Notes: a model not told the origin generated them from the letters alone. DNA of 64,000 bases from Pontibacter akesuensis (GCF_001611675.1 NZ_CP014766.1:806001-870000); one strand, 5' to 3'; shown: positions 26,010 through 36,139, numbered from the stretch's first letter. Translations and numbers: made by a program.

Positions 26010-26501
26010 ATGGATCCGAAAGAGCTGACTGAGCTGATGATGGAATTAAAGGACAAGGGCCTGACGGTGGCATTTGCAGAGAGTTGCACCGCCGGTTTGC
26101 TGGCCTCTGAGTTTGTGCGCGCCAAAGGCAGCAGCGATGTGTTTAAGGGAAGTATGGTGGTGTACCAGCCCGAGGTGAAGCAGAAACTGCTGAACGTTAA
26201 AAAGGAAACCCTTGAGTTATACACCGCAGAGTCGCAGCAGGTAACTAACGAGATGGTGATGGGCCTGAAAAAGCAGTTGGATGCTGACTTTAGCATTGCC
26301 ACCACCGGCTTGCTGGGCCAAGGAGGCTCTGAGACGGCTGAAAAGCCTGTGGGCACAGTGTTTATCTCTTTCCTGTATGACGGCAAGGCAGAGGAGTTCC
26401 GCGAGGTGTTTAAGGGTGATGGCGAGAAGATGCGCCAGCAAGTTGTAGCCTTTGTTTTCAAGAAGATAAAAGGCGTGCTGGACCAACACTATAACCGCTA
26501 A
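26010..26501 (+). CDS. pncC: CinA C-terminal domain protein (nicotinamide-nucleotide amidase type)
   Basis: A 163-residue stand-alone CinA C-terminal domain. The signatures are VAFAESCTAGLLASEFV, GSMVVYQPEVKQKLL and IATTGLLGQGG (usually ATGIAGP in canonical enzymes). The family deamidates nicotinamide mononucleotide to nicotinate mononucleotide in NAD recycling. Because the ATGxAGPGG-type loop is altered here, activity should be regarded as probable rather than certain. It lies 66 bases after thpR. Confidence 0.78.
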   Translation: MDPKELTELMMELKDKGLTVAFAESCTAGLLASEFVRAKGSSDVFKGSMVVYQPEVKQKLLNVKKETLELYTAESQQVTNEMVMGLKKQLDADFSIATTGLLGQGGSETAEKPVGTVFISFLYDGKAEEFREVFKGDGEKMRQQVVAFVFKKIKGVLDQHYNR

Positions 26502-26535
26502 CATGTATTTTTGAGGCATCAAGCAAAGAACCAAC

Positions 26536-27189
26536 TTGCCCAAACTCCCCGACAGCGGCTTTTCCCGAACAGCTCCCTTTTATGATACGCTGGCGCACCT
26601 GGTATACGGCCGATCGCTGCAGCAGGCGCAGCTGGCTTTATTGCCGGCCATACCTGCACAGGCGCGGGTGCTCGTAATTGGCGGGGGCAGCGGCTGGATT
26701 TTACTGCAACTGCTGCAAACCGCGAAACGGCTCGATATTTTATACCTGGATGCCGCCCCGGCAATGCTTCAGCGCGCGCAGAAAAAATATGCCCAGGGCA
26801 GGCAGGCTCATACGTGTACTGTCAGTTTCAGGCTAGGCAACGAAGATAGCCTGCAGCCTCAGGAACGCTTCGATGTAATCCTAACGCCTTTCCTGCTCGA
26901 CCTTTTCCCGCCTAAGCGCCTGCAACACCTCATGGGGAACTTGGCGCATGCCCTTGCTCCTGAAGGGAAATGGCTCTTCGCTGATTTCTGGCCAGTACAA
27001 CAGCCGCCGCCGCTGTGGCAAAGGCTTCTGATCCGGGGCATGTATACTTTTTTCGGCCTGATCAGCGGCGTACAGGCCAGGCAACTCCCGGATTATGAAG
27101 AGCATTTTAGTTTATTGGGCTTTAAAGAGAAGTATAGCCAACAGTTCTATGGCGGTATGGTGCAGGCGAAGGTGTTTGAGAGAGGCTAG
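26536..27189 (+). CDS. Class I SAM-dependent methyltransferase
   Basis: A 217-residue protein with a Rossmann methyltransferase core: ARVLVIGGGSGWILLQLLQ (motif I), DILYLDAAPAMLQRAQ (motif II) and RFDVILTPFLLDLFPP (motif post-II/III). There is no ATG in frame before the core; TTG at 26536 gives a full N-terminal helix (FSRTAPFYDTLAHLVYG) seen in similar proteins, so TTG is taken as the start. The substrate is unknown. It follows the CinA-like gene by 34 bases. Confidence 0.8.
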   Translation: MPKLPDSGFSRTAPFYDTLAHLVYGRSLQQAQLALLPAIPAQARVLVIGGGSGWILLQLLQTAKRLDILYLDAAPAMLQRAQKKYAQGRQAHTCTVSFRLGNEDSLQPQERFDVILTPFLLDLFPPKRLQHLMGNLAHALAPEGKWLFADFWPVQQPPPLWQRLLIRGMYTFFGLISGVQARQLPDYEEHFSLLGFKEKYSQQFYGGMVQAKVFERG

Positions 27190-27399
27190 AAAGGTAATTT
27201 TTTTGTAAGCTATTGCTTGCCTTCTCCTAAATAGCCACACTGATTACCTCTGTCCCTCCTTTTCAAAAGTTGTGGTTTATCTTTAACAAGCGTTTTCGAA
27301 GGCTTCGATGGCTCCCTGGCCCTCTCCCCAAGGAGCATAGTAATCTGCTGGTGGCTTGGCTGAAGTATGAAAGTCAAGCGCAACTTTCTGTGCACGATT

Positions 27400-27860
27400 A
27401 ACCCACCCCTGCCCCTCCGAGGAGGGGAATGCTCAGCAGTAGTAAAAACATCCCCCTACCCCCTCCAAAGGAGGACTTTAGGTTAAAGTTGCATGAACAG
27501 TGGCTACTAGAACTGATTCCATTCCTTGGGTGGGGGTAGGGGCCCTCGAAAAAGAGCGCCTTTGGAGGTTTTCGGTCCCGCTGGAGGCGGGATTGCAAAG
27601 CGTAAGTGAGCAAAGAAAAGGTCCCAGCGCGATGCCCGAGGACGGGGCTTCGCTTATATAGGGCCCCTACCCCAGCCGTGAGCGCCCCAAAGTAGGAGGT
27701 GAAACATTAGGTATTTGGGAGTTAGAGGATGAGCCGTTGCTTGAAAAGATAGCTTGTTCTGAGTTGCGGAAAGCAGAAGCTATGCAAGTATAGCAGAAGC
27801 AGTTAACGGCACAAGCGGACGCTTACGCCAGATAAGTATGTTAGAAGAGTAGCTACAGCA
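27400..27860 (+). repeat. Long interspersed repeat, copy A
   Basis: Shared blocks in order: CCCCTCCGAGGAGGGGAAT; CCTTGGGTGGGGGTAGGGGC leading to a GAAAAAGAGCGCC block; an inverted TAGGGGCCCT-centred unit near 27,660; GTGAGCGCCCCAAAGTA; an ATTTGGGAGTTAGAGGATGA block; and a terminal REP-like hairpin. No coding capacity. It fills most of the 27,190-27,978 gap, in which no gene was found. Confidence 0.8.
27808..27829 (-). repeat. REP-like hairpin
   Basis: GGCACAAGCG-GAC-GCTTACGCC. It is the minus-strand orientation of the dispersed hairpin and ends long repeat copy A. Confidence 0.65.
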
Positions 27861-27978
27861 GCTATAAATTCCGACAAAATCAACATCCTAAATCTGCGAC
27901 TTTTAACTATAACAACCACAAATTGCTCCCCTCCTCCCCAATCACTATATTTAAATCCTGAACTACTCCCACTACCCC

Positions 27979-29811
27979 ATGAAGTCTAAACTATACAGCC
28001 TGCTTGGCCTGGCGCTAGGTTTGATGGCCCAACCCGCACTGGCACAGCAGCAGGCACGGTATGAACTGTCTTTCCCGAACGCGGTGCACCACGAGGCGGA
28101 GATAAAAATCACGTTTTCGGATGTGAAGACGGACACGCTGAAAGTGCTGATGCCGCGCACCTCGCCCGGACGCTACGCCATACATGAGTTTGCCAAGAAC
28201 GTGTACAACGTGCGCGCCACCAATGCACAGGGCCAGCCGCTCCGAATCTTCCGCCCGAACACGAGCGAGTGGGACGTGCTGGGGCACCAAGGAGAAGTAA
28301 TCATCACCTATACCTTATTTGCAGACCATGCCGACGGCACCTATGCCGGTGTGGACGAAACGCACGCGCACCTGAACATGCCGGCCACTCTGATGTATGC
28401 GAGGAGCTTTGAAAAATCCCCTGCCTACGTCACCTTCAACATACCTGAGGGCAGCAACTGGAAAGTAGCCACACAGCTAAAGCAGGAACAGGGCAACACG
28501 TATTTCGCGCCTGATTTTCAGTACCTGATGGACAGCCCGACCGAGTTGAGCAACTTCGATTTCGCGGAATGGACGGTGAACGAGAACGGCAATCCTAAAA
28601 CTATCCAGGTGGCGCTCCATCACCGGGGTACAGCGGAGCAGTTTCAGCAGTATGTGACCCAGACGAGAAAAATTGTAGCAGAGCAGCGCGCGGTGTATGG
28701 CGAATTGCCCGACTACGATTTCGGCCGCTATACCTTTATCGGCTGCTACATGCCGCAGGCCGTGGGCGATGGCATGGAACACCGCAACTCCACCATCCTC
28801 ACCAGCTCCAGGCCACTGGCTACGGCTATGAGTTCTCTGCTGAACACGGTATCACATGAGTTCTTTCATGCATGGAATGTGGAGCGCATCCGTCCGAAAA
28901 CACTGGAGCCCTTCAATTTTCAGGAGGCGAACATGAGCGAGGCGCTGTGGCTGGCTGAAGGATTTACCAGCTATTACGGCGATTTAACGCTCGCCCGCAC
29001 CGGCATTTTTAATGTAAAGGAGTATGCAGAGAATTTGGCCGGAGACCTGAACTACGTGCTGCTTTCGCCTGGCCGCCAGTACCACAACTTGGCACAGATG
29101 AGCCAGCAGGCGCCCTTTGTAGATGCAGCCCGCTCTGTAGACCCTGTGAACCGCCACAATACGTTTATCTCTTACTATACTTATGGCAGCATGCTCGGCC
29201 TTGCCCTAGACATGACGCTGCGCCAGCAGCACAACAAAACACTCGACGATTACATGCAGGCGCTCTGGCGCAAGTATGGCTCACCGGAAAAGCCCTATAC
29301 CTCAGCCGACCTGCAGGAAACGTTGGCGGGAGTAAGCGGCGATGCGGCCTGGGCAAAGCAGATTTTTGAGCAAAGCGTAAATGGCAGCCGGTTGCCGGAC
29401 TATGCCCCGCTCTTAGCCCAGGCTGGCCTGGAGTTGCGCAAGGCAAAGCCCGGAGAGGCTACGCTGGCCATGGTTTCGCTGAACCACAAGGCGGGCGGAG
29501 CCGAGATCATGAACGGTACTTTTGTGAATTCAGAGGCGTATAAGGCAGGTTTGGATCGTGGCGATGTGATTCTGACGCTGGACGGCCGCAAGATCAAAGG
29601 CGAGAAAGACTTGCAGAAAGTGCTCAAGGCGCACAAACCCGGCGACAGCATTCCGGTAACATTTAACCGCCTCGGCCAGACCCGCAGCACCACCATAGTG
29701 CTGGAGGAGGTGCCAACGCTGGAGGTGGTGACGTTTGAAAGTATAAACAAGCAGGTGACGCCGGAAATAAAGCAGTTTCGCAGTGCCTGGCTGGGTTCCA
29801 AGGCAAAGTAG
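27979..29811 (+). CDS. M61-family metallopeptidase (glycyl aminopeptidase type) with PDZ domain
   Basis: A 610-residue exported protein (signal MKSKLYSLLGLALGLMAQPA). An N-terminal beta domain (about 25-180) precedes the thermolysin-like core with HEFFH at residues 293-297 and the third zinc ligand Glu327 (WLAEGFTSYYGDL). A PDZ domain follows near residues 505-590 (GTFVNSEAYKAGLDRGDVIL, TLDGRKIKGEKDLQKVL). This is the complete M61 architecture; the family removes N-terminal Gly or Ala from peptides. Probably periplasmic. Confidence 0.93.
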   Translation: MKSKLYSLLGLALGLMAQPALAQQQARYELSFPNAVHHEAEIKITFSDVKTDTLKVLMPRTSPGRYAIHEFAKNVYNVRATNAQGQPLRIFRPNTSEWDVLGHQGEVIITYTLFADHADGTYAGVDETHAHLNMPATLMYARSFEKSPAYVTFNIPEGSNWKVATQLKQEQGNTYFAPDFQYLMDSPTELSNFDFAEWTVNENGNPKTIQVALHHRGTAEQFQQYVTQTRKIVAEQRAVYGELPDYDFGRYTFIGCYMPQAVGDGMEHRNSTILTSSRPLATAMSSLLNTVSHEFFHAWNVERIRPKTLEPFNFQEANMSEALWLAEGFTSYYGDLTLARTGIFNVKEYAENLAGDLNYVLLSPGRQYHNLAQMSQQAPFVDAARSVDPVNRHNTFISYYTYGSMLGLALDMTLRQQHNKTLDDYMQALWRKYGSPEKPYTSADLQETLAGVSGDAAWAKQIFEQSVNGSRLPDYAPLLAQAGLELRKAKPGEATLAMVSLNHKAGGAEIMNGTFVNSEAYKAGLDRGDVILTLDGRKIKGEKDLQKVLKAHKPGDSIPVTFNRLGQTRSTTIVLEEVPTLEVVTFESINKQVTPEIKQFRSAWLGSKAK

Positions 29812-29906
29812 TGCAATAACACTAAGGGCAGCGCGTTTTAGTGAAGTTGCTTTTGAACCATCAAAGCGCTACCTTAGTATAAGCATTTATACTTCAGAGA
29901 TTTCAC

Positions 29907-30575
29907 GTGAAAAATATACTTAGAACATTAATGGCGGCTGGCCTGCTGTACGCCGGTCAGGCAACAGCACAGGAGGTGAAGCCTAGCCTGAATGCAGCGC
30001 CAGTGCCTACAGCAGAAATGACTGCCCCGGTTGCGGCCACTGCTTCAGAAGCAAGTATAGCTGCCGATGAGAAGCCATCCTGGACTGGCCCAAAGCTTAG
30101 CTACGGCCTTAACATGGGTGCCAGCTTCAGCAGCGCGTATGGCAGTGCCACTTTTGTGGAGCCAACTGTGCGCTACCAGGTTAGCAATCGCTTCCGGGTA
30201 AACGCCGGCATGAGCTATGTGCACACCACGCCTTACCAAACCTCCTTTACCGGTGCCGAGGGCACTACGGTGATGTACCGCAACAACGGTGGCAGCCACT
30301 ATATCGGCAGTGTCGGGGTCGATTACCTGGCCAGCGACCGGCTTATACTTAGCGGCAACATCTGGAAAGACTTTTCGAACATGCCAGCCAACGGGCTGAA
30401 TGGCGGCTTCTACAGCCCCGGCCGCATGGGCGCTGATTTCAGGGCCACGTACAAGGTTACCAGCAACTTTACCATCACAGGCGGTATTCGCTACACAGAC
30501 GGCGCCTCGCCTTACGGCAGCCCCTACGGAAACCAAGGCTTCGGCTACGGCAACCCGAACAGTCTCTGGTACTAG
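29907..30575 (+). CDS. Outer-membrane beta-barrel protein
   Basis: A 222-residue protein with a signal peptide (about residues 1-21, ending ATAQ) and an Ala/Glu-rich spacer. The remainder is a series of alternating strands with many Gly, Tyr and Asn (SYGLNMGASFSSAYGSATFV, FRVNAGMSYVHTTPY, SNFTITGGIRYTDG), typical of an 8- to 10-stranded barrel. The start is GTG at 29907, since no ATG precedes the signal peptide. The C-terminal tail is rich in Gly, Tyr, Pro and Asn. A bidirectional terminator lies 136 bases downstream. Confidence 0.75.
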   Translation: MKNILRTLMAAGLLYAGQATAQEVKPSLNAAPVPTAEMTAPVAATASEASIAADEKPSWTGPKLSYGLNMGASFSSAYGSATFVEPTVRYQVSNRFRVNAGMSYVHTTPYQTSFTGAEGTTVMYRNNGGSHYIGSVGVDYLASDRLILSGNIWKDFSNMPANGLNGGFYSPGRMGADFRATYKVTSNFTITGGIRYTDGASPYGSPYGNQGFGYGNPNSLWY

Positions 30576-30710
30576 TGCTGCGCCAAATTAGAAATGATGA
30601 ATTATGAATTAGAAATGATTCATAAAAAGACTTCAACACATTTTTTAATGACACGGGCTAACTCAAAAGATTAAATTGGTCAAGCACGAGGAATAGTCAC
30701 CTATAAAATC

Positions 30711-30747
30711 ATAAAACGCTTTCCTGCACGACAGGAAAGCGTTTTAT
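30711..30747. terminator. Strong bidirectional hairpin terminator
   Basis: A 16-bp perfect stem (30711-30726 / 30732-30747) with a 5-base loop. It is A-rich on the 5' side and T-rich on the 3' side, so it can stop transcription both ways. Confidence 0.8.
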
Positions 30748-30840
30748 GTTTACAGCCGTACCGGATTCCACCGCATTTGTATCTGCTTAACCTTAACCGC
30801 CGTTATGCTGTTATAGGAACAGAACCAACAAAGACACACT

Positions 30841-31863
30841 TTGCAGCAGCACAATACCACCATCCGCCATGTACGTAACGAACGCCTCGAAACCATAAAG
30901 CCCGGTTACCGCGGCAACAAAACCATCGACGGCCAGTTTGCCAATGGCGAGGAACTTTTCAACCCGCCGTTCAGGAAGGTATTGCGCTGGCAGCTGACAA
31001 AGAACCCGCAGCGTGAGGAGAAGAAGCACGATACCTATACACCGCACGTACAGGTGGGCAGCGATTTCATTCACAGCGATCAGGACATGGTGGTCTGGCT
31101 GGGTCACGCCTCGTTTTTCATTCGCCTGAACGGTGTTACGTTTATAACCGATCCGATCTTCTACGACCTGCCCCTGGTGAAGCGCCGCGTGAGGATGCCC
31201 TGCTCTCCGGAAGAGCTGCGCCACATCGATTTCCTGCTGCTCTCCCACGGACACCGCGATCACCTCGACAAGCAGTCTGTTCACACTGTTTTTAAGAGCA
31301 ACCCGCAGGTAAAGGCCCTGATCCCCTTGCGCGCCGGGAATATCCTGCGGGGTATAGAACCGCAGTTGCCGTACCAGGAAGCAGGCTGGTTCCAGAAGTT
31401 TGACCTGGTGCCCGGTCAGGTGGAAGTATACTTTATGCCCGCCTCCCACTGGCACCGCCGCGGCTTGCTGGACATGAACAAGGTGCTTTGGGGGAGCTTT
31501 GTGCTCAAAACCCCCGAGCTTACCCTGTACTTTGCCGGGGATTCTGCCCTGGCCCCGCATTTTGAGGAGATTGAGAACCTGCTCGGCCCGATGGATGTGT
31601 GCATTATGCCCGTAGGCGCCTACAAGCCGGCTTTTATGATGAGCAAGAGCCATATGAACCCGCACGAAGCCATCAAAGCCTACAACTTATTGCGCGGCGG
31701 CGTGTTTATCCCGATGCACTACGGCACCTACGACCTCTCTGACGAGCCGGCAAGCGAGCCTGTACGCCTGCTGGAGCAAGTAGCCGCTTCCGGGGCACTG
31801 CGCGGGCTACGGATTCCGGCTGTTGGCGAGCCGGTGCTGTTAAATGACAACCTGCTACAATAG
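30841..31863 (+). CDS. MBL-fold metallo-hydrolase (NAPE-PLD/UlaG-like)
   Basis: A 340-residue metallo-beta-lactamase-fold protein. The metal motif LLLSHGHRDHLDKQS (HxHxDH) is intact. Preceding it is VVWLGHASFFIRLNGVTFIT; later ligands are MPASHWHRRG, YFAGDSAL and FIPMHYGTYDL. This pattern fits the NAPE-phospholipase D-like branch, which in bacteria hydrolyses phosphodiester-type lipids or lactones. The start is TTG at 30841, since the next in-frame ATG would remove the first strand. Confidence 0.85.
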   Translation: MQQHNTTIRHVRNERLETIKPGYRGNKTIDGQFANGEELFNPPFRKVLRWQLTKNPQREEKKHDTYTPHVQVGSDFIHSDQDMVVWLGHASFFIRLNGVTFITDPIFYDLPLVKRRVRMPCSPEELRHIDFLLLSHGHRDHLDKQSVHTVFKSNPQVKALIPLRAGNILRGIEPQLPYQEAGWFQKFDLVPGQVEVYFMPASHWHRRGLLDMNKVLWGSFVLKTPELTLYFAGDSALAPHFEEIENLLGPMDVCIMPVGAYKPAFMMSKSHMNPHEAIKAYNLLRGGVFIPMHYGTYDLSDEPASEPVRLLEQVAASGALRGLRIPAVGEPVLLNDNLLQ

Positions 31864-31934
31864 CTTGGGATGCTAGTTTTGCTATATTTGTAAATCCGGC
31901 ATAATCGCCGCGTTTACGAACTATAGTTTATACT

Positions 31935-33410
31935 ATGTCCTCTACCCTTATTATTGGCCTGATAGTCGCCTACTTTTGCATTCTTATTTTTATATCCTAC
32001 CTCACCAGCCGAAACACCGATTCCGATACCTTCTTTCTGGCTAACCGAAACTCGCCCTGGTACGTGGTGGCTTTTGGTATGATCGGCACCTCACTCTCGG
32101 GTGTTACCTTTGTGTCGATACCTGGTATGGTGGCTGCAGCCCAGTTTTCGTACCTGCAGTTGGTGCTGGGGTACCTGCTCGGCTATTTTGTGATTGCCAC
32201 GGTACTGATGCCTATGTACTACCGCCTGAACCTCGTATCGATTTATACTTATCTGGAGGACCGTTTCGGGTACTGGTCGTACAAAACCGGGGCGGCGTTT
32301 TTCCTGCTTTCCCGCACGCTGGGTGCTGCTATTCGCCTATTTCTGGTAGCGGGTGTGCTGCAGCTGGCTGTTTTCAACGATCTGGGTGTTCCGTTCTCCG
32401 TTTCGGTGGTCATCACCATTCTGCTCATCTGGGTATACACGTTCCGGGGCGGCATGAAAACCATCATCTGGACAGACACTTTTCAGACCGCCGCCATGTT
32501 GCTTGCTGTTGCAACCAGCATCTGGCTAATCTCCGATGAACTGAACCTGGGCTTCCAGGGCCTGATAGACACGGTGCAAGCAAGCGAATACTCTCAGGTG
32601 TTTTTCTGGGATGTGAAGGACAGCAAGTACTTTCTGAAGCAATTCTTCTCCGGCGCTTTCATTGCCATCGTGATGACGGGCCTGGACCAGGACATGATGC
32701 AGAAAAACCTAAGCTGCAAAAACATCGGCGAGGCCCAGAAAAACATGTTCTGGTTCAGCATTATCCTGGTGTTCGTGAACATCCTGTTCCTGGCGCTCGG
32801 TGCTTTGCTTTACATTTATGCCAACGCCAAGGGCATTGCGCTGCCAACCCGTGGCGACGATGTGTTCCCGTTCCTGGCTCTGAACCATTTCACCTACTTT
32901 GCGGGCATCGTTTTTATATTGGGCATCATTGCCATCACCTACGCCTCCGCCGACTCTGCCCTCACCGCCCTCACCACTTCCTTTTGCGTCGATTTCCTGG
33001 ACTTCAAGAACAAGACTGAGCAAGAGAGGGTCCGCATCCGCTATATTGTGCACGCGGGTATTTCGCTTGTAATGGTGGTGGTGATTATTGTCTTTGATAT
33101 CCTGAACAACCAAAACGTAATCACGGCTGTGTTTAAGGTGGCGGGCTATACATATGGTCCGTTGCTGGGGCTTTATGCTTTTGGACTTTACACCAAGCGC
33201 GCCGTCCGCGACAGGTTTGTGCCCGCCGTTTGTGTTATCGCACCGCTGCTCACGCTCATCATCAGCTTCAATTCTGTAGACTGGTTCTGGGGCTACGAGT
33301 TTGGCTTCGAGGTGCTCATCCTCAACGGCTTCCTGACGTTTGTTGGCCTGATGGGCATTTCCACTGGCCGAATCGATGAACTGGAGCTTGCGCAAGAACA
33401 GACAGTGTAA
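31935..33410 (+). CDS. Sodium:solute symporter (SSS family)
   Basis: A 491-residue integral membrane protein with about 13 helices. SSS landmarks include GMIGTSLSGVTFVSIPGMVA in helix 1-2, the helix 5 region FRGGMKTIIWTDTFQTAAML and the helix 8 sodium-site region IAITYASADSALTALTTSFC. The substrate is not evident. A candidate -7 element (TATATTTG, 31883-31890) lies upstream and a terminator follows. Confidence 0.9.
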   Translation: MSSTLIIGLIVAYFCILIFISYLTSRNTDSDTFFLANRNSPWYVVAFGMIGTSLSGVTFVSIPGMVAAAQFSYLQLVLGYLLGYFVIATVLMPMYYRLNLVSIYTYLEDRFGYWSYKTGAAFFLLSRTLGAAIRLFLVAGVLQLAVFNDLGVPFSVSVVITILLIWVYTFRGGMKTIIWTDTFQTAAMLLAVATSIWLISDELNLGFQGLIDTVQASEYSQVFFWDVKDSKYFLKQFFSGAFIAIVMTGLDQDMMQKNLSCKNIGEAQKNMFWFSIILVFVNILFLALGALLYIYANAKGIALPTRGDDVFPFLALNHFTYFAGIVFILGIIAITYASADSALTALTTSFCVDFLDFKNKTEQERVRIRYIVHAGISLVMVVVIIVFDILNNQNVITAVFKVAGYTYGPLLGLYAFGLYTKRAVRDRFVPAVCVIAPLLTLIISFNSVDWFWGYEFGFEVLILNGFLTFVGLMGISTGRIDELELAQEQTV

Positions 33411-33432
33411 TCTATACTTGAGTTTTAATCTC

Positions 33433-33463
33433 AAAGGAAGCACTTTATGTGCCTCCTTTTTTT
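33433..33463 (+). terminator. Terminator of the SSS symporter gene
   Basis: AAAGGAAGCAC (33433-33443) pairs with GTGCCTCCTTT (33449-33459) with one mismatch, followed by a run of T. Confidence 0.7.
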
Positions 33464-33544
33464 GTGGCTGTTTATACTTCCTAGACGCTCGCAGGAGCTG
33501 CGCACACTGCGAGGTCTTTGGGTGCTGGAATAGTTGTAGTTCTT

Positions 33545-34030
33545 GGAGGTGTACCCCCCTCACCCTAGCCCTCTCCCCGAGGGGCGAGGGAATACTGCTG
33601 TTGGTTTGGCTGCAGTGTCTGCGCTTTAGTCTCGGTTATTGTGATAACCCACCCCTGCCCCTCCGAGGAGGGGAATCTACCTTACTGCTGATACTCAAGT
33701 ATAAGTTACAAAGCTGATGCTATGGAGTGGCTTTATGAACCAATTCCAGTCCTTGGGTTGAGCGCCTTGTGCATGTTGCGGTGCCCGCTAGGGCAGCCCG
33801 CAGCGGAGCGAGGAGCAGCTTCATGCACACAGCGCGAGGCCCGAGGACGAGGCCTCGCGGCCGTGAGCGCTCCAAAGTATGGAATGAAACATTGGGTATG
33901 TGCGAACTGGAGGATGAACAGCAGCTAGTAAGGATAGCTTGTTTGAAATTGCGGCATGCAGATGATATAGAAGTATAAACTGTAGTTAGCAAAGGTAGAT
34001 TAAGTCACAAGCGGATGCTTGCGCCAGGGA
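33545..34030 (+). repeat. Long interspersed repeat, copy B
   Basis: It contains CCCCTCCGAGGAGGGGAAT, a CAGTCCTTGGGT block, a GGTGCCCGCTAGGGCAGCCC hairpin core, GTGAGCGCTCCAAAGTATG, CTGGAGGATGAACAGCAGC and a terminal REP hairpin. Unlike the other copies it lacks the TAGGGGCCCT unit. The rest of the gap 33,411-34,308 has no gene; TACCTTTG at 34177-34184 is a candidate -7 element for the ABC transporter. Confidence 0.8.
34004..34025 (-). repeat. REP-like hairpin
   Basis: GTCACAAGCG-GAT-GCTTGCGCC, at the end of long repeat copy B. Confidence 0.6.
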
Positions 34031-34308
34031 AGGACTGGAGGCTAAACGGCATCTAGAAATAATTGCAAGCCGGCAAAACGAAATATGAAGTGCAACTAAC
34101 AAGTGGCGGTAGCAGCTAAAAATCACTCGCACACCACATCCCGTCACACAAACAGCCATTCTTTCCGCATAATGCTTACCTTTGTAAGATTTTGCAGGGC
34201 GGTGGCATTATTAGGCTTGTTTGGCTGTTATACCACTATACCTACACGGCTGCAGAGGCTTTGATTAAGCCTACAGCCGCCTTTACACACTAAAGCAGCG
34301 TACTATTA

Positions 34309-36132
34309 ATGGCTAAACGCGGATTCGGGTCAGGCAACAACGGCGAACAGGATCAAGAGGGCAGAAAGAAGATCAGCAAAGAGAGCTTTCGCCGTGGCCT
34401 CCAGGTTTTCAGGTATGTACTTCCTTACAAAGTAAAATTCATTATCGGTCTTGTGTTCCTGGTGCTGTCTAGCCTTACGTTCATGGCTTTTCCGTACCTG
34501 GTGGGCAAGCTGTTCGATTCGGCTGGCGGCAATGCCAATGGGTTGTTGCAGGACATTAACATGATTGCGCTGGGCCTATTCGGCATTATCATGCTGCAGG
34601 GCATCTTCTCCTTTTTCAGGGTATTCTTCTTTGCACAGGTAAGTGAGAACGCGGTGGCCGATTTGCGCCGTGACCTCTACAGTAAGTTTGTGCAGCTGCC
34701 CCTGGCTTTTTACGAGAAACGCCGCATCGGCGAAATCACCAGCCGCATCACCACCGACGTGGCGCAGGTGCAGGATGCCATGTCCATTACGCTGGCAGAG
34801 CTTTTCCGGCAGATAACCACCCTTGTGGTTGGTGTGATTGTGATCATGTTCATGTCGATCAAGCTGTCGCTGTTTATGCTGGCCACCTTTCCGGTGTTAG
34901 TGGCACTGGCGCTGGTGTTTGGCCGCCGTATCAAAACCCTTTCCAAAAAGACGCAGGACGAGCTTGCCAACACGAACGTGATTGTGGAGGAAACACTGCA
35001 GGCCATCAATACGGTGAAGGCATTTACCAACGAAATGTTTGAAGTGAACCGCTACAAGACTACTCTGAGCAGAGCCGTTAAAACAGCCCTCACCACAGCT
35101 TATTTCCGCGGCGCTTTTATCTCCTTCATCATTGTGGGCTTGTTTGGCGGTATTATATTGGTGATCTGGTACGGCGTAACGCTGGTGGCAAACGGCGAAC
35201 TGGCGCAGGGCGATCTGGTTTCCTTTGTGCTATACACGGTCTTTATTGGGGCATCTGTGGGTGGCCTGGGTGATTTGTATGGTAAGGTGCAGTCAGCCCT
35301 GGGTGCGACAGAGCGTATTCTGGAGATACTGCAGGAACAGGAGGAGCCAACCGATAAGAGCTACATCAGCTTAAGCGAAATTCCGAGGATGGAGGGCAAT
35401 ATCGCCTACCGCCACGTGGCATTCGCCTACCCTACCCGCCCGGATCTGCAGGTGCTGGGGGATATAAACTTTAACGTGCGGGCCGGCGAGAAAGTAGCCT
35501 TGGTGGGCCCAAGCGGTTCCGGAAAGTCTACCATCATACAGCTGCTCATGCGCTATTACGATGTGCTGGGCGGAAGTATAACGGTGGATGGCCGGGATAT
35601 CCGGGACCTGAACCTGACCATGCTGCGCGGAAACATAGGCGTGGTACCGCAGGAAGTGCTCCTGTTCGGAGGCACCATCCGCGAGAACATCGCCTATGGC
35701 CGCCCAGAAGCAACAGCAGCTGAAATAGAAAGCGCCGCCCGCAAAGCGAATGCCTACGATTTTATCATGTCTTTCCCCGAAGGGTTGGAAACGCTGGTGG
35801 GCGAGCGTGGCATCAAGCTCTCTGGTGGGCAGCGTCAGCGCGTAGCCATTGCCCGGGCTATACTGAAAGACCCGGCCATACTTATACTTGATGAGGCTAC
35901 GAGTGCCCTGGACTCCGAGTCGGAGCACCTGGTGCAGCAGGCCATGGACGAGCTGATGAAAGACCGTACCACCATCGTAATCGCCCACCGTTTGGCCACC
36001 ATACGCAAGGTAGACAAGATCCTGGTGATTGAAAATGGCGAAATTGTGGAGGAAGGCTCGCATGAGGAGCTTTCGCTGAACCCGGAAGGAATGTATGCAA
36101 ACCTGCTGAAGCTGCAGTTTGAGTTAAGCTAG
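34309..36132 (+). CDS. ABC exporter, fused permease and ATPase (MsbA-like)
   Basis: A 607-residue half-transporter. Residues 35-350 form a six-helix exporter domain and the rest an ATPase: Walker A GPSGSGKST at 400-408, a Q-loop in GVVPQEVLLFG, the signature LSGGQRQR, Walker B AILILDEATSALD and the H-loop VIAHRL. The exporter fold and length match MsbA/BmrA-type homodimers that move lipids, peptides or drugs outward. The N-terminal 30 residues are charged and cytosolic. It stands alone, so the cargo is unknown. Confidence 0.92.
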   Translation: MAKRGFGSGNNGEQDQEGRKKISKESFRRGLQVFRYVLPYKVKFIIGLVFLVLSSLTFMAFPYLVGKLFDSAGGNANGLLQDINMIALGLFGIIMLQGIFSFFRVFFFAQVSENAVADLRRDLYSKFVQLPLAFYEKRRIGEITSRITTDVAQVQDAMSITLAELFRQITTLVVGVIVIMFMSIKLSLFMLATFPVLVALALVFGRRIKTLSKKTQDELANTNVIVEETLQAINTVKAFTNEMFEVNRYKTTLSRAVKTALTTAYFRGAFISFIIVGLFGGIILVIWYGVTLVANGELAQGDLVSFVLYTVFIGASVGGLGDLYGKVQSALGATERILEILQEQEEPTDKSYISLSEIPRMEGNIAYRHVAFAYPTRPDLQVLGDINFNVRAGEKVALVGPSGSGKSTIIQLLMRYYDVLGGSITVDGRDIRDLNLTMLRGNIGVVPQEVLLFGGTIRENIAYGRPEATAAEIESAARKANAYDFIMSFPEGLETLVGERGIKLSGGQRQRVAIARAILKDPAILILDEATSALDSESEHLVQQAMDELMKDRTTIVIAHRLATIRKVDKILVIENGEIVEEGSHEELSLNPEGMYANLLKLQFELS

Positions 36133-36139
36133 CGGTATT

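Noticed and set aside
30811..31665. A 284-codon minus-strand frame opposite the MBL-fold hydrolase
   Set aside because: No family pattern, while the plus frame has intact HxHxDH metal-binding residues.
32709..33563. A 284-codon minus-strand frame opposite the SSS symporter
   Set aside because: His- and Gln-rich shadow composition and no start context; the plus strand is a clear 13-helix transporter.
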